From: Streptomyces bauhiniae
Lineage (GTDB): Bacteria > Actinomycetota > Actinomycetes > Streptomycetales > Streptomycetaceae
Assembly: GCF_004784475.1 (NCBI RefSeq)
Contig: NZ_SRRT01000008.1
Span: 310,001 to 374,000, forward strand
Direction: 5' to 3'
Length of the DNA: 64,000 nt
The notes under the pieces were generated by a model, which had not been told where the DNA came from, ran no database searches, and saw only the letters and a program-made list of their open reading frames with translations. Below, piece after piece: positions 24,927-33,809 of the stretch. Made by a program: the position numbers and the translations under genes. Numbering within the stretch: the first letter of the stretch is position 1; each line of letters starts with the position of its first letter.

Positions 24927-25550
24927 TCAGTGGGCCCCGACCATCCGCAGGACGAGGCCCGCGTACAGCTCGCCGACCTGCTCGGGGGTGCGCGGGCCGT
25001 CCACGTTGAACCAGCGGGCCACGTCGATGCAGAGCGACAGGATGGCGAGCGTGGTGCCCTGGACGTCGGGCACGTCGAACTCGCCGGCGGCCACGCCGTC
25101 CTCGATGATCCCGCGCACCTCGGCGTCCACCTGACGGCGCAGTGCGACGATCTCGGCGCGGGCGTCCGGGCCGAGCGCGTCCAGCTCGTACTGCACGACC
25201 CGCGCGGTGGTGCGGCGCCCCGCGTGCCAGCGGACGAAGGAGCTGACGCCGTCCGCGAGCCGCTCGGCGGCCGTGCCGTCGCCGCGTGCGGCGGTGCGCA
25301 GGATGTCGAGCGCCTTGTCGTGACCGATGCGGCTGATCCGGTGGAGCAGCTCTTCCTTGGTCTTGTAGTGGATGTAGAGCGCGGCCGGGCTCATCCCGGC
25401 GCGGCCCGCGATGTCGCGGGTGGTGGTCGCGTGGTAGCCGCGCTCGGCGAAGGCTTCCACGGCGGCGACGAGCAGCCGCCGGGCCGCGTCCGGGGTCACC
25501 TCGGCCCACGCGTCGGCCTCGCCGCCGACCGTCTCCTCCGCCGTACTCAT
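24927..25550 (-). CDS. TetR-family repressor
   Basis: 207-aa regulator with an N-terminal HTH (about 20-66: TRDIAGRAGMSPAALYIHYKTKEELL). C-terminal domain includes RWHAGRRTTARVVQYELDALGPDA, seen in actinobacterial TetR proteins regulating acyl-CoA metabolism. ATG 25550 preceded by GAGGAGG. A GTGAGCG-CC-CGCTTAG repeat 48 bp upstream resembles the operator of the neighbouring MaoC gene, suggesting autoregulation plus control of that gene. Confidence 0.9.
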   Translation of the reverse strand: MSTAEETVGGEADAWAEVTPDAARRLLVAAVEAFAERGYHATTTRDIAGRAGMSPAALYIHYKTKEELLHRISRIGHDKALDILRTAARGDGTAAERLADGVSSFVRWHAGRRTTARVVQYELDALGPDARAEIVALRRQVDAEVRGIIEDGVAAGEFDVPDVQGTTLAILSLCIDVARWFNVDGPRTPEQVGELYAGLVLRMVGAH

Positions 25551-25597
25551 CGCTCGCCCCTCCTCGGATGACAGGAGGCACCACCATACCGCCGAAG

Positions 25598-25613
25598 GTG
25601 AGCGCCCGCTTAG
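25598..25613. promoter_or_regulatory. TetR-type operator, family C (autoregulatory candidate)
   Basis: GTGAGCG-CC-CGCTTAG: half-sites related to the perfect CTAAGCA repeat at 24402. Located 48 bp upstream of the tetR start at 25550 and overlapping the stop of the YiaA-like gene. Confidence 0.5.
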
Positions 25614-25921
25614 CGAGACTGCTGCCGGGGGTCGGGGGTCTTGCGGTACGGGTCGTGGGAGGTGAGGAGTTCCTCCATGCGGGCCTGGTCGACTCTGCTG
25701 ACGATCTCGCCGGCCTCCTGTCTGTCCCGGATCACCTTGGCGAGGGTGAAGGCGGAGGTGACGAGGTAGAGGACGGCGATGGCGAGGAAGCCGCGCACCC
25801 AGGCGTTGGCGTCCAGCCGGTAGATGCCGATCGCGGTGGCCGTCATGGCGACGGCGAAGGAGGCGACGGCCTGTCCGTAGAAGGCGGCCGTGCTCTGCTG
25901 CTTGACGGGTGTGTCGCTCAT
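25610..25921 (-). CDS. YiaA/YiaB-family two-helix membrane protein
   Basis: 103-aa small membrane protein. The yiaA/B domain (about 16-70) has two hydrophobic helices, AAFYGQAVASFAVAMTATAI and FLAIAVLYLVTSAFTLAKVI, followed by a charged tail. Function unknown. ATG 25921 chosen over 25954 because residues before it are poorly conserved in type. Lies between the acyl-CoA dehydrogenase and tetR genes on the same strand. Confidence 0.82.
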   Translation of the reverse strand: MSDTPVKQQSTAAFYGQAVASFAVAMTATAIGIYRLDANAWVRGFLAIAVLYLVTSAFTLAKVIRDRQEAGEIVSRVDQARMEELLTSHDPYRKTPDPRQQSR

Positions 25922-25997
25922 GGCACGAGTCTCGGCGGAGGCGGCGCGGGCCACATCCGCCGAGGTACTCAGTACCCGTACTCAGAAAGGCTCAGCC

Positions 25998-27152
25998 TCA
26001 GAAAGCTGAAACACCGGTCAGCGCGCGGCCGATGAGCAGCTTCTGGATCTGGCTGGTGCCCTCGTACAGCGTCATCACGCGGGCGTCGCGCAGCAGCTTG
26101 CCGACCGGGTACTCGTCGATGTAGCCGTAACCCCCGAACACCTGAAGGGCGTTGGAGGCGGCGCGCACCGCGGCCTCGGAGGCGAACAGCTTGGCCTTGG
26201 AGGACTCGGTGGCGAACGGCTCGCCCCGGTCGATCAGGTCGGCCACCCGCCAGGTCAGCAGCCGGGCGGCGTCCACGTCCACGGCGATGTCGCTGATCAG
26301 CTCCTGCACCAACTGGTGCCGGGCGATGGAGGTGCCGAACTGCTCGCGCTCACCGGCATATTGCACGGCCGCGTCCAGGGCGGCCTGGGCTATGCCGACA
26401 CAGCCCGCGGCGACCGACATCCGGCCCTTGGCGAGCGCGGACATGGCGACGGAGAAGCCCTTGCCCTCGGCGCCGATCATCGCGGAGGCGGGCACCCGCA
26501 CGTCCTCCAGCACCAGTTCGGCGGTGGCCTGGCCGCGCAGGCCGAGCTTGCCGTGGATGGTGCGGCGGGTGAGGCCGGGGGTGTCGGTCGGGACGAGGAA
26601 GGCGGAGACGCCCTTGTGGCCGGGGGCGTCGGTGGAGCGGGCGAAGAGCAGCACGACGTCGGCCCAGGTGCCGTTGGTGATGAACATCTTGGTGCCGCTG
26701 AGTACGTAGTCCTCGCCGTCCCGTACGGCCCGCGTGCTCAGATTGCCCGCGTCCGAGCCGGTGCCGGGCTCGGTGAGGCCGAAGCAGCCGATCAGCTCGC
26801 CGGAGGTCAGCCCCGGCAGCCAGCGCCGCTTCTGCTCCTCGTTCCCCCAGGCCGCGACGGACTTGGCGACCAGGCCGAGGGAGACGGAGACGATCCCGCG
26901 CACGGAGGAGTCGCCGCGCCCCAGTTCCTCGGTGACCAGGCAGTACGCGAGATGGTCGCCGCCGGAGCCGCCGTACTCCTCGTCGATGGTCAGGCCGAGG
27001 AAGCCGACCTCGCCGAGCTTCTTCACGATGCCCCGGTCGACCTCCTCGGCACGGTCCCAGGCGGTGACGTGGGGGGCGATCTCGCGCTCCACGAAGTCAC
27101 GGGCAAGCTGCCGTACGGCCGCCTGTTCCTCGCTCAGGCCCAGGTTCACCAC
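25998..27152 (-). CDS. Acyl-CoA dehydrogenase
   Basis: 384-aa FAD-dependent enzyme of beta-oxidation or branched-chain degradation. Motifs: CFGLTEPGTGSDAGNL, FITNGTWAD, QVFGGYGYIDEYPVGKLLRD and catalytic Glu364 in LYEGTSQIQ, matching short/branched-chain dehydrogenases. GTG 27152 is preferred over the 450-aa reading because residues VNLGLSEEQAAVRQLARDFV begin the conserved domain; GTG 27149 is adjacent. Divergent from a tetR gene across the operator at 27211. A 9-bp direct repeat CTCAGAAAG brackets its stop codon. Confidence 0.93.
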   Translation of the reverse strand: MVNLGLSEEQAAVRQLARDFVEREIAPHVTAWDRAEEVDRGIVKKLGEVGFLGLTIDEEYGGSGGDHLAYCLVTEELGRGDSSVRGIVSVSLGLVAKSVAAWGNEEQKRRWLPGLTSGELIGCFGLTEPGTGSDAGNLSTRAVRDGEDYVLSGTKMFITNGTWADVVLLFARSTDAPGHKGVSAFLVPTDTPGLTRRTIHGKLGLRGQATAELVLEDVRVPASAMIGAEGKGFSVAMSALAKGRMSVAAGCVGIAQAALDAAVQYAGEREQFGTSIARHQLVQELISDIAVDVDAARLLTWRVADLIDRGEPFATESSKAKLFASEAAVRAASNALQVFGGYGYIDEYPVGKLLRDARVMTLYEGTSQIQKLLIGRALTGVSAF

Positions 27153-27210
27153 GCGATCACCCCACACGGCCTCAGCGGGAACCCCTAAGGCCCTTGAAAG
27201 ACGTACATTT

Positions 27211-27229
27211 AAATTAGCAGTGCTAGTTT
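27211..27229. promoter_or_regulatory. TetR-type operator, family B
   Basis: AAATTAGCAGTGCTAGTTT, near-perfect 19-bp palindrome in the 103-nt region between the divergent acyl-CoA dehydrogenase and tetR genes. Closely related to the site at 30811. Confidence 0.75.
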
Positions 27230-27255
27230 CCGCTCGCAGCCCTACTATGTGCGCC

Positions 27256-27897
27256 ATGGCCCGACCGCGCAAGCCCCTGCTCAGCACCGACCGGATCGTG
27301 CGGACGGCACAAGCCCTCGTGGACGCGGAGGGGCTCCAGGCCGTCTCCACCCGGCGGCTCGCCGCCGAACTCGGGGTGAGCGGGCCCTCGCTCTACAACC
27401 ACTTCCGCACCAAGGACGAGATCCTGGAGGCGGTCGCGGACTCGGTGAGCGCGCAGGTCGACCTGTCGATGTTCGAGGATGGCCGGGACTGGCGGACCGC
27501 GCTGCACGACTGGGCCGTCTCCTACCGGTCCGCGCTGCGCGACCACCCCAACATCGTCCCGGTCCTCGCGCGCGGCCCCGGCCGCCGTCCGGCCGGGCTG
27601 CGGCTGGCGGACGCGGTGTACGGCGGGATGGTCGACGCGGGCTGGTCCCCGGCGCAGGCGACCTCGATCGGCGCGCTGATGCGGTACTTCGTGATGGGCT
27701 CCGCACTCAGCTCCTTCGCGGGCGGTTTCGTGGACGACGCGAGCGCCTACGACCCCGCCGACTATCCCCACCTCGGGCAGGCGCACCTCCTCGCCGAGCA
27801 GCAGGAGAAGATCGACGAGCGCGCCTTCGAGGTGGGGCTCGCGGCGTTGCTGGCCGGTCTTGAGGGGCAGTACGGTCAGCCGGAGCCCCGGCCATGA
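27256..27897 (+). CDS. TetR-family repressor of the divergent acyl-CoA dehydrogenase
   Basis: 213-aa regulator. HTH at about 10-57 (TRRLAAELGVSGPSLYNHFRTKDEILEAV). The C-terminal part has a TetR_C_1-like pattern (WRTALHDWAVSYRSALRDHPNIVPVL). Start ATG 27256 (27247 alternative), 27 bp from the operator and with little space for a ribosome-binding site, so possibly leaderless. Divergent arrangement with one palindrome argues for autoregulation and control of the dehydrogenase. Confidence 0.9.
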   Translation: MARPRKPLLSTDRIVRTAQALVDAEGLQAVSTRRLAAELGVSGPSLYNHFRTKDEILEAVADSVSAQVDLSMFEDGRDWRTALHDWAVSYRSALRDHPNIVPVLARGPGRRPAGLRLADAVYGGMVDAGWSPAQATSIGALMRYFVMGSALSSFAGGFVDDASAYDPADYPHLGQAHLLAEQQEKIDERAFEVGLAALLAGLEGQYGQPEPRP

Positions 27898-27937
27898 TTC
27901 GGTGGGCGCCGAAGTGTCCGTGCCGCATGCTGGGCAC

Positions 27938-28651
27938 ATGACCGCCAGCGAACCGTGCGCCGCCGCTCTCGCCTCGCTCGCCGCGCTGCTCGCCGACGAG
28001 ACGCGGGCGGGCTGTCTGCTGGCCCTGCTGGACGGGCGGGCATGGACCGCCGGAGAACTCGCCCGGCACGTCCGGGTCGCGCCCTCGACACTCACCGAGC
28101 ATCTGAACCGGCTGGTCGCGGGCGGCCTGCTCGTGACGGAACGCCAGGGGCGGCACCGCTACGTCCGGCTGGCCGACCCGCGCGCCGCGCAGCTCGTCGA
28201 GGATCTGGCGGCGCATCTGCCGCAGGACGTGGTGGTCCAGGTCCCGCGCACCCTGCGGGAGGTCCGTACCCAGTCCGCGTTGGCGCGCGGGCGCACCTGC
28301 TACGACCATCTCGCCGGCCGGCTGGGCATCGCGGTCACCGACGCGCTGACCTCGCGCGGGCTGCTGCGCCAGGACACCGGGTTCGCGCTGACCGACGAGG
28401 GGCTCGCCTGGTTCGGCGAGGCGGGCATCGCCGTGGACCGTTCCACCCGGCGCCCGCTGGCCCGTTCCTGCCTGGACTGGACGGAGCGGCGCCCGCATCT
28501 GGGGGGCGCGGCGGGGGCGGCGCTGTGCCGGCACGCGCTGGACGCCGGGTGGTGCGCCCGCGTGGGCTCGGGGCGCGCGGTACGGGTGACGGCCGCCGGG
28601 GAGCAGGCGCTGGCGGAGCTGCTGGGCATCGACGGGCCGGCGCTGGTCTGA
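27938..28651 (+). CDS. ArsR-family winged-helix regulator
   Basis: 237-aa protein: N-terminal ArsR-type winged helix (about 5-90; WTAGELARHVRVAPSTLTEHLNRLVAGGLL, wing RQGRHRYVRLA) and a 140-residue C-terminal extension containing RTCYDHLAGRLGIAVTDAL, seen in longer actinobacterial members. No obvious metal-binding Cys cluster. Followed after 75 nt by an EamA exporter on the same strand, its likely target. Confidence 0.87.
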   Translation: MTASEPCAAALASLAALLADETRAGCLLALLDGRAWTAGELARHVRVAPSTLTEHLNRLVAGGLLVTERQGRHRYVRLADPRAAQLVEDLAAHLPQDVVVQVPRTLREVRTQSALARGRTCYDHLAGRLGIAVTDALTSRGLLRQDTGFALTDEGLAWFGEAGIAVDRSTRRPLARSCLDWTERRPHLGGAAGAALCRHALDAGWCARVGSGRAVRVTAAGEQALAELLGIDGPALV

Positions 28652-28726
28652 GACCGCCTGCCCTGTCTTTTTCACCTCCTTTCACCTCTTTTCACTGAGT
28701 TGTCACCGAGTCGATCGAGGAGTCCG

Positions 28727-29659
28727 ATGGACCTCAGTCCGCGTCATCGTCTGCTGCCCGCGGCCGCCGCCGTGGTCACCGTGCTGCTGTGGGCGTCCGC
28801 CTTCGTGGTGATCCGCACCGCCGGTGACGCCTACTCGCCGGGCGCGCTGGCGCTCGGCCGCCTGCTCGCGGGCGGCCTCACCCTGGCCGTGCTGTGCGCG
28901 ATACGGCGGGAGGGCTGGCCGCCGCGCGGCGCCTGGCCCGGCATCCTGGTGTCCGGGGTGCTCTGGTTCGGCTTCTACATGGTGGCCCTGAACTGGGGCG
29001 AGCAGCGAGTGGACGCGGGTACGGCGGCCCTGGTGGTGAACGTCGGCCCGCTGCTGATCGCCCTGTTCGCCGCCCGGTTCCTCGGCGACCCGATGCCGCC
29101 CCGGCTGCTGGCGGGCATGGCGGTGTCGTTCACCGGCGCTGTGATCGTGGGCCTGTCGATGTCGGCCGGGGGCGGCGGCTCCTCGGTGCTCGGGGTGGTG
29201 GCCTGCCTGCTGGCGGCGGTCGCGTACGCGGCCGGTGTGGTCGCGCAGAAGCCCGCCGTGGCCCGCGCGAGCGCCCTCCAGGTGACGACGTTCGGCTGCC
29301 TGATCGGCGCGGCGGCCTGCCTGCCCTTCACCGGCCAACTGATCTCGGAGGCGTCCCACGCCCCCGTGTCGGCCACGCTGGGCATGGTCTACCTCGGCGT
29401 CTTCCCGACGGCGCTGGCCTTCACCGCCTGGGCGTACGCCCTGGCCCGCACCAGCGCCGCCAAGCTGGGGGCGACGACGTACGCCGTCCCCGCGCTGGTG
29501 GTCGTGATGTCCTGGCTGGCCCTGGGCGAGGTCCCGGGCCCGGTGATGCTGGGCGGCGGCCTGCTCTGCCTGGCGGGCGTGGCGGTGGCCCGGTCGCGGG
29601 GTCGTACGGCGCCCGCGCAGGTGGCGGACGCGGCGCCGAGCCCGGACCGGGTGCGCTGA
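28727..29659 (+). CDS. EamA-family DMT exporter
   Basis: 310-aa membrane protein with about ten transmembrane helices in two repeated EamA halves (PGALALGRLLAGGL in the first, TAWAYALARTSAAKLGATTY in the second). Exports an unknown metabolite or drug. ATG 28727 with GAGGAG upstream. Probably co-regulated with the preceding ArsR-type gene. Ends 4 nt from the convergent alcohol dehydrogenase gene. Confidence 0.88.
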   Translation: MDLSPRHRLLPAAAAVVTVLLWASAFVVIRTAGDAYSPGALALGRLLAGGLTLAVLCAIRREGWPPRGAWPGILVSGVLWFGFYMVALNWGEQRVDAGTAALVVNVGPLLIALFAARFLGDPMPPRLLAGMAVSFTGAVIVGLSMSAGGGGSSVLGVVACLLAAVAYAAGVVAQKPAVARASALQVTTFGCLIGAAACLPFTGQLISEASHAPVSATLGMVYLGVFPTALAFTAWAYALARTSAAKLGATTYAVPALVVVMSWLALGEVPGPVMLGGGLLCLAGVAVARSRGRTAPAQVADAAPSPDRVR

Positions 29660-29663
29660 GTCC

Positions 29664-30746
29664 CTAGAACACCACCAGCGCCCGTCCACCCCGGCCCGCC
29701 AGCATGTCCTCGAACGCCGTCGGGATGTCCTTCAGGGTGATGTGTTCGGTGACCAGGGCCGAGAGGTTCAGGCGGCCCTCGCGGACGTGGGCGGCGATGG
29801 CCGGGAGGTCGCGGGCCGGGTCGGAGTTGCCGTAGACGCAGCCGGTGAGGGTGCGGCCCCAGTGGAAGATCTCCAGGGCGTTGAAGGTGACCTGCTCGTC
29901 CTTGCCGCCGATGCCGACGACCGTGGTGCGGCCGCCCCGGCGGGTGGACTCCCAGGCGGCGCGGATGCTCTGCGCGCGGCCCGCGCACTCCACCGCGACG
30001 TCGACGCCCTGCTTGCCGGTGAGGGCGCGAAGGGCGCGCGGGGTCTGCTCGTCGGCGAGGACGAAGTCGGTGGCGCCGCAGGCACGGGCCAGCTCCTCCT
30101 TGCCCGGCGAGACGTCGACGGCGATGATCCGGGCCGCGCCCGCGATCCGGGCCGCCTGGAGGGTGGCGAGCCCGACCCCGCCGACCCCGAACACGGCGAC
30201 CGTCTCGCCGGGCTGGACCCGCGCCGAGTGGTGGACGGCGCCGTACCCGGTGAGGACGGCGCAGCCGAGCAGGGCCGCGTCGGTCAGCGGAACCCCCTCG
30301 GGCAGCGGCAGCGCACAGGCGGCCGGTACGACGGTCTCCTCGGCGAACGCGCCGACGTTGAGGCCGGGATGGAGTTCGGTGCCGTCGGCCGTACGGGCGT
30401 GCACGCGGGCGGCACCGTCCAGCGCGTGCCCGCACAGCCACACGTCGCCGCGCGCACAGGCCGGACAACCCCCGCACGCGGGAGCCCAGTTGAGGACGAC
30501 GGGCGTACCGGGTACGAGCCCCGCCACCCCCTCCCCCACGGCGGTCACCGTGCCCGCGCCCTCATGGCCGAGCACCGCCGGGACCGGCACCCGCATGGTG
30601 CCGTTGGACAGCGACAGGTCGGAGTGGCAGACCCCGGCGGCGGCCAGGCGCACCCGCACCTGGCCGGGCCCCGGCTCGGGCAGTTCGATCCCGGTGATCT
30701 CCAGCGGTGCCCCGACGGCGGGCAGGACGGCGGCTCGTACGGTCAT
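29664..30746 (-). CDS. Zinc alcohol dehydrogenase, class III / mycothiol-aldehyde type
   Basis: 360-aa NAD(P)-dependent MDR enzyme. Catalytic zinc ligands Cys40 and His61-Glu62; structural zinc Cys91, 94, 97, 105 (CGGCPACARGDVWLC); nucleotide motif FGVGGVGLATLQAA. Sequence resembles S-(hydroxymethyl)mycothiol or glutathione dehydrogenases, so oxidation of formaldehyde-thiol adducts or alcohols is likely. ATG 30746. The promoter carries a TetR-type palindrome at 30811 of the same family as the acyl-CoA dehydrogenase operator. Confidence 0.9.
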   Translation of the reverse strand: MTVRAAVLPAVGAPLEITGIELPEPGPGQVRVRLAAAGVCHSDLSLSNGTMRVPVPAVLGHEGAGTVTAVGEGVAGLVPGTPVVLNWAPACGGCPACARGDVWLCGHALDGAARVHARTADGTELHPGLNVGAFAEETVVPAACALPLPEGVPLTDAALLGCAVLTGYGAVHHSARVQPGETVAVFGVGGVGLATLQAARIAGAARIIAVDVSPGKEELARACGATDFVLADEQTPRALRALTGKQGVDVAVECAGRAQSIRAAWESTRRGGRTTVVGIGGKDEQVTFNALEIFHWGRTLTGCVYGNSDPARDLPAIAAHVREGRLNLSALVTEHITLKDIPTAFEDMLAGRGGRALVVF

Positions 30747-30810
30747 CGCGCGCGGTCTCCTCGGAAGCTGGGGCGACGGTACCCGGCGGGCGCGTACCCG
30801 CCGGCGCTCC

Positions 30811-30829
30811 AAACTAGCGGCGTTAGTTT
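30811..30829. promoter_or_regulatory. TetR-type operator, family B (second copy)
   Basis: AAACTAGCGGCGTTAGTTT, 19-bp palindrome (one mismatched pair) 64 bp before the alcohol dehydrogenase start. It overlaps the TAA stop (30823-30825) of the upstream molybdoenzyme gene. It matches the 27211 site in reverse complement at 14 of 19 positions including the first eight. Confidence 0.68.
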
Positions 30830-33081
30830 TCCGGCGCCAGGGCTGCCGGGACGCCCGCGGGTCCGACCCGGACCGGGATGCCGTTGAGGACGGCGTTGCC
30901 GGACAGGGGATCGAGGAGGGTGCCGTCGAGGAGCTGGTTGACGTTGACGCCGGGTTCGCGGCCGGCGTGGCCCAGCCGGGTGCCGGGGCGGTCGTGGCCC
31001 CAGCCGTGCGGGAGGCTCACCACGCCGGGCCGGATGGCGTCGGTGACCTCGGCGGGCGCGGTCACCTCTCCCCCGGCGCCCTTGATCCGTACCGGTTCGC
31101 CGTCGCGTACGCCGAGGCGTGCGGCGTCCTCGGGGTGGAGGTGCAGGGTGCAGCGGTTGGTGCCGCCGGTGAGGGCGGGCACGTTGTGCAGCCAACTGTT
31201 GTTGGAGCGCAGATGGCGGCGGCCGACGAGGACGAGCCCGGTGGGCCGCTCGCGCAGGGCCTCTCGCAGCCGGGGCAGATCGGCGGCAATGGGGGCGGGC
31301 AGCAGCTCGACCTTGCCGCTGGGGGTCTTGAGCGGCTGGGGCAGGCGCGGGCGGAGCGGGCCGAGGTCGATGCCGTGCGGGTTCTCCAGCAGCCGGGCCA
31401 GGGTCAGGCCGTCGGGGCGGGCGCCGAAGCCGTCGCCGTAGGGGCCGAGGCGCAGCATCAGGTCGAGGCGGCGCTCCGGGCCGTCGGCGCCGGTGAGCCG
31501 CGCGGCCAGCTCGCGCGGGTCGCGGCCGTGGACCGGGGAGTGGGGGTCCTGGGCGGCCTTGCCGAGGGTCTGGTCGATCACCATGGTGTCGACGGCGGCC
31601 GGGTCGGCGCCGTGCATACCGCTCGCGGCGAGGATCAGCCGGGCGAGTATCTCGGTCTCGGCCATCCGGCCGGGCTCCAGCGGCACGGCGGGCCGGGTGT
31701 AACGGACCTGGTTGCGGACGGCCAGGGTGTTGAAGGCGAAGTCGTGGTGCGGGCTCTGCGCGGGCGGCGGCGGGGGCAGCACGACGTGCGCGTGGCGGGA
31801 GGTCTCGTTGAGGTAGGGATCTACGCTGACCATGAAGTCCAGCGACCCCAGGGCCTTGTCGAGCCGGTCCCCGTCGGGCGCGGACAGCACCGGGTTGGCG
31901 GCGATCACGATCAGCGCGCGCAGCGGTTCGCCCTCGGGGGTGGCGGTGTCGATCTCCTCGGCCAGCGCGGAGAGCGGCAACTCGCCCTTGGCCTCGGGCA
32001 GTCGCCGTACGCGGGAGTGCCAGCGGCCCAGGGAGAAGCCCCGGCCGGGGCCCGCCGGGCGGGGGGTGCGGTCGGTGGCGGCCTGGGGGAAGAGGGCGCC
32101 GCCGGGGCGGTCGAGGTTGCCGGTGAGGGTGTTGAGCACGTCGACCAGCCAGCTCGCCAGGGTGCCGTGCGGGACGGTGCAGCTCCCTATGCGGGCGTAG
32201 ACGGCGGCGGCGGGGGCGGCGGCGAGTTCACGGGCGAGGGTGCGGATGGTGTCCGGGTCGACGTCACAGGCACCGGCGACGGACTCGGGGGTGAAGTCCG
32301 CTATCGCTTCGCGGAGTTCGGGCAGCCCGTCGACGTGCGGCGCGAGGTCCCCGAGGTCGACCAGCCCCTCCTCGAACAGCACGGTGGTCATCGCGGCGAG
32401 GAGCAGGGCGTCGGCGCCGGGGCGGATGGCGAGGTGCCGGTCGGCCAGTTTCGCAGTGCGGGTGCGGCGGGGGTCCACGACGGTGAGGGTGCCCCCGCGC
32501 GCCTTGAGCGCCTTCAGCTTGCCGGGGAAGTCGGGCGCGGTGCACAGACTCCCGTTGGACTCCAAGGGGTTGGCGCCGATCAGCAGGAGGTGGCCGGTGT
32601 GGTCGAGGTCGGGCACCGGGATGGCGTTGGCGTCGCCGAACAGCAGGCCGCTGGAGACGTGCTTGGGCATCTGGTCGACCGTGGAGGCGGTGAACAGGGA
32701 GCGGGTACGGACCGCGCCGAGCAGCACGGTGGGATAGAGGGCGCCGGCCATGGTGTGCACGTTGGGGTTGCCGAGGACCACCCCGAGGGCGTCCGCGCCG
32801 TACCGCTCCACGACCGGGCGCAGGCCGCGCGCGACGGCGTCGAACGCCTCCTCCCAACTGGCCTCGCGCAGCTCGCCGTTCTCCCGGACCAGGGGGTTGC
32901 GCAGCCGGTCGGGGTCGGCGTCCAGTGCGCCGAAGGAGGCGCCCTTGGGGCAGATGAAGCCCTTGCTGAACACATCGTCCCGGTCGCCGCGCGCGGCGGT
33001 GACGCGGGTCCCCTCGATGGTGAGGGTCAGGCCGCAGGTGGCCTCGCACAGGGGGCAGATGCGCAGGGCGGTGCGGGGCAC
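30823..33081 (-). CDS. Formate-dehydrogenase-like molybdopterin oxidoreductase
   Basis: 752-aa DMSO-reductase-superfamily enzyme. N-terminal [4Fe-4S] Cys9-Cys12-Cys16-Cys44 (CPLCEATC...GFICPKG), then molybdopterin domains (VLGNPNVHTM, LLIGANPLESNGS, VVDPRRTRTAKLADRHLAIRPGAD split over the middle) and a C-terminal molydopterin-dinucleotide domain (LVGRRHLRSNNSWLHN). No Tat signal, so cytoplasmic. The true substrate is uncertain; it may be an assimilatory or formate-type reductase. GTG 33081 with GGGAGG upstream. The family A operator at 33144 lies in its promoter. Confidence 0.9.
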   Translation of the reverse strand: MPRTALRICPLCEATCGLTLTIEGTRVTAARGDRDDVFSKGFICPKGASFGALDADPDRLRNPLVRENGELREASWEEAFDAVARGLRPVVERYGADALGVVLGNPNVHTMAGALYPTVLLGAVRTRSLFTASTVDQMPKHVSSGLLFGDANAIPVPDLDHTGHLLLIGANPLESNGSLCTAPDFPGKLKALKARGGTLTVVDPRRTRTAKLADRHLAIRPGADALLLAAMTTVLFEEGLVDLGDLAPHVDGLPELREAIADFTPESVAGACDVDPDTIRTLARELAAAPAAAVYARIGSCTVPHGTLASWLVDVLNTLTGNLDRPGGALFPQAATDRTPRPAGPGRGFSLGRWHSRVRRLPEAKGELPLSALAEEIDTATPEGEPLRALIVIAANPVLSAPDGDRLDKALGSLDFMVSVDPYLNETSRHAHVVLPPPPPAQSPHHDFAFNTLAVRNQVRYTRPAVPLEPGRMAETEILARLILAASGMHGADPAAVDTMVIDQTLGKAAQDPHSPVHGRDPRELAARLTGADGPERRLDLMLRLGPYGDGFGARPDGLTLARLLENPHGIDLGPLRPRLPQPLKTPSGKVELLPAPIAADLPRLREALRERPTGLVLVGRRHLRSNNSWLHNVPALTGGTNRCTLHLHPEDAARLGVRDGEPVRIKGAGGEVTAPAEVTDAIRPGVVSLPHGWGHDRPGTRLGHAGREPGVNVNQLLDGTLLDPLSGNAVLNGIPVRVGPAGVPAALAPEN

Positions 33082-33143
33082 GGGTCCTCCCGGAGGGTCG
33101 GCGGCGCTGCCGGGCGGGCTCGGCCGTACCGGCTCGGGCGAGC

Positions 33144-33161
33144 ATACCGACCGGTAGGCAT
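33144..33161. promoter_or_regulatory. TetR-type operator, family A
   Basis: ATACCGACCGGTAGGCAT differs from the 13489 site by one base. It lies 63 bp upstream of the molybdoenzyme start and just after the tetR stop codon. Confidence 0.7.
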
Positions 33162-33185
33162 GGTGGGGAGACCTGTGCGGCCGGT

Positions 33186-33809
33186 TCAGTCCGCCGGGTC
33201 CAGGACGCGGCCCAGGTAGGCCCGCAGCAGCTCCCGTGTCTCGCGGATGATCGCCGGGTCGCCGTCCGGGTCGGTGCGGAAGGCGAGCTGGATGAGGGTG
33301 TCCGCGCTCTCCACGGCCACCAGCAGGACGCGGCGCAGGTCGTCGTCGAAGGTGCGGCCGAGGTAGCCGGCGATGAGGGCGCCGAGCCGGTCGGCGACGC
33401 GGGTGTTGGGCGCGGTGCTGCGGGTGCCTACCGGTATCTGGTTGCCGAAGTCCACCAGGGCGAAGCCGGGCGCGGTGCGCTTCATGCCGAGGTACTCGTC
33501 CAGGATGACATCCATCGCGGCCCGCCAGTCGCCGGGCGGCGCCTCCTTCAGCCGGGAGGTGACGTGCTCGGCGTAGTGGCGCAGGTTGCGCTGGGCGAGG
33601 GCGTCGGCCATCTGCCGCTTGTTGCCGAAGAAGCGGTACACCGAGCCGATGGGCACCCCGGCCCGCTCGGCGACCGCGCGGGTGGTCAGGGCGTCGTAAC
33701 CGACCTCGTCCAGGAGGGCGGCGCAGGCGTCGAGGATTCTGGTCAGCCGTTCGGCGCTGCGCCGCTGAACGGGGGCGCGGCGGAGGGATGTCACATGGGG
33801 CACGGCCAC
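33186..33809 (-). CDS. TetR-family regulator
   Basis: 207-aa regulator: HTH at about 22-68 (TTRAVAERAGVPIGSVYRFFGNKRQMADAL). C-terminal domain includes VDFGNQIPVG and ALIAGYLGRTFDDDLRRVLL. GTG 33809 is chosen for the GAGG seven nt upstream; other in-frame GTG codons exist. Upstream of and co-oriented with the molybdoenzyme gene; either this protein or the TetR at 15883 could bind the operator at 33144. Confidence 0.87.
   Translation of the reverse strand: MAVPHVTSLRRAPVQRRSAERLTRILDACAALLDEVGYDALTTRAVAERAGVPIGSVYRFFGNKRQMADALAQRNLRHYAEHVTSRLKEAPPGDWRAAMDVILDEYLGMKRTAPGFALVDFGNQIPVGTRSTAPNTRVADRLGALIAGYLGRTFDDDLRRVLLVAVESADTLIQLAFRTDPDGDPAIIRETRELLRAYLGRVLDPAD

Noticed and set aside
29845..33219. 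1124-aa open frame on the + strand
   Set aside because: Shadow of the alcohol dehydrogenase and molybdoenzyme genes; no domain or codon-bias support.
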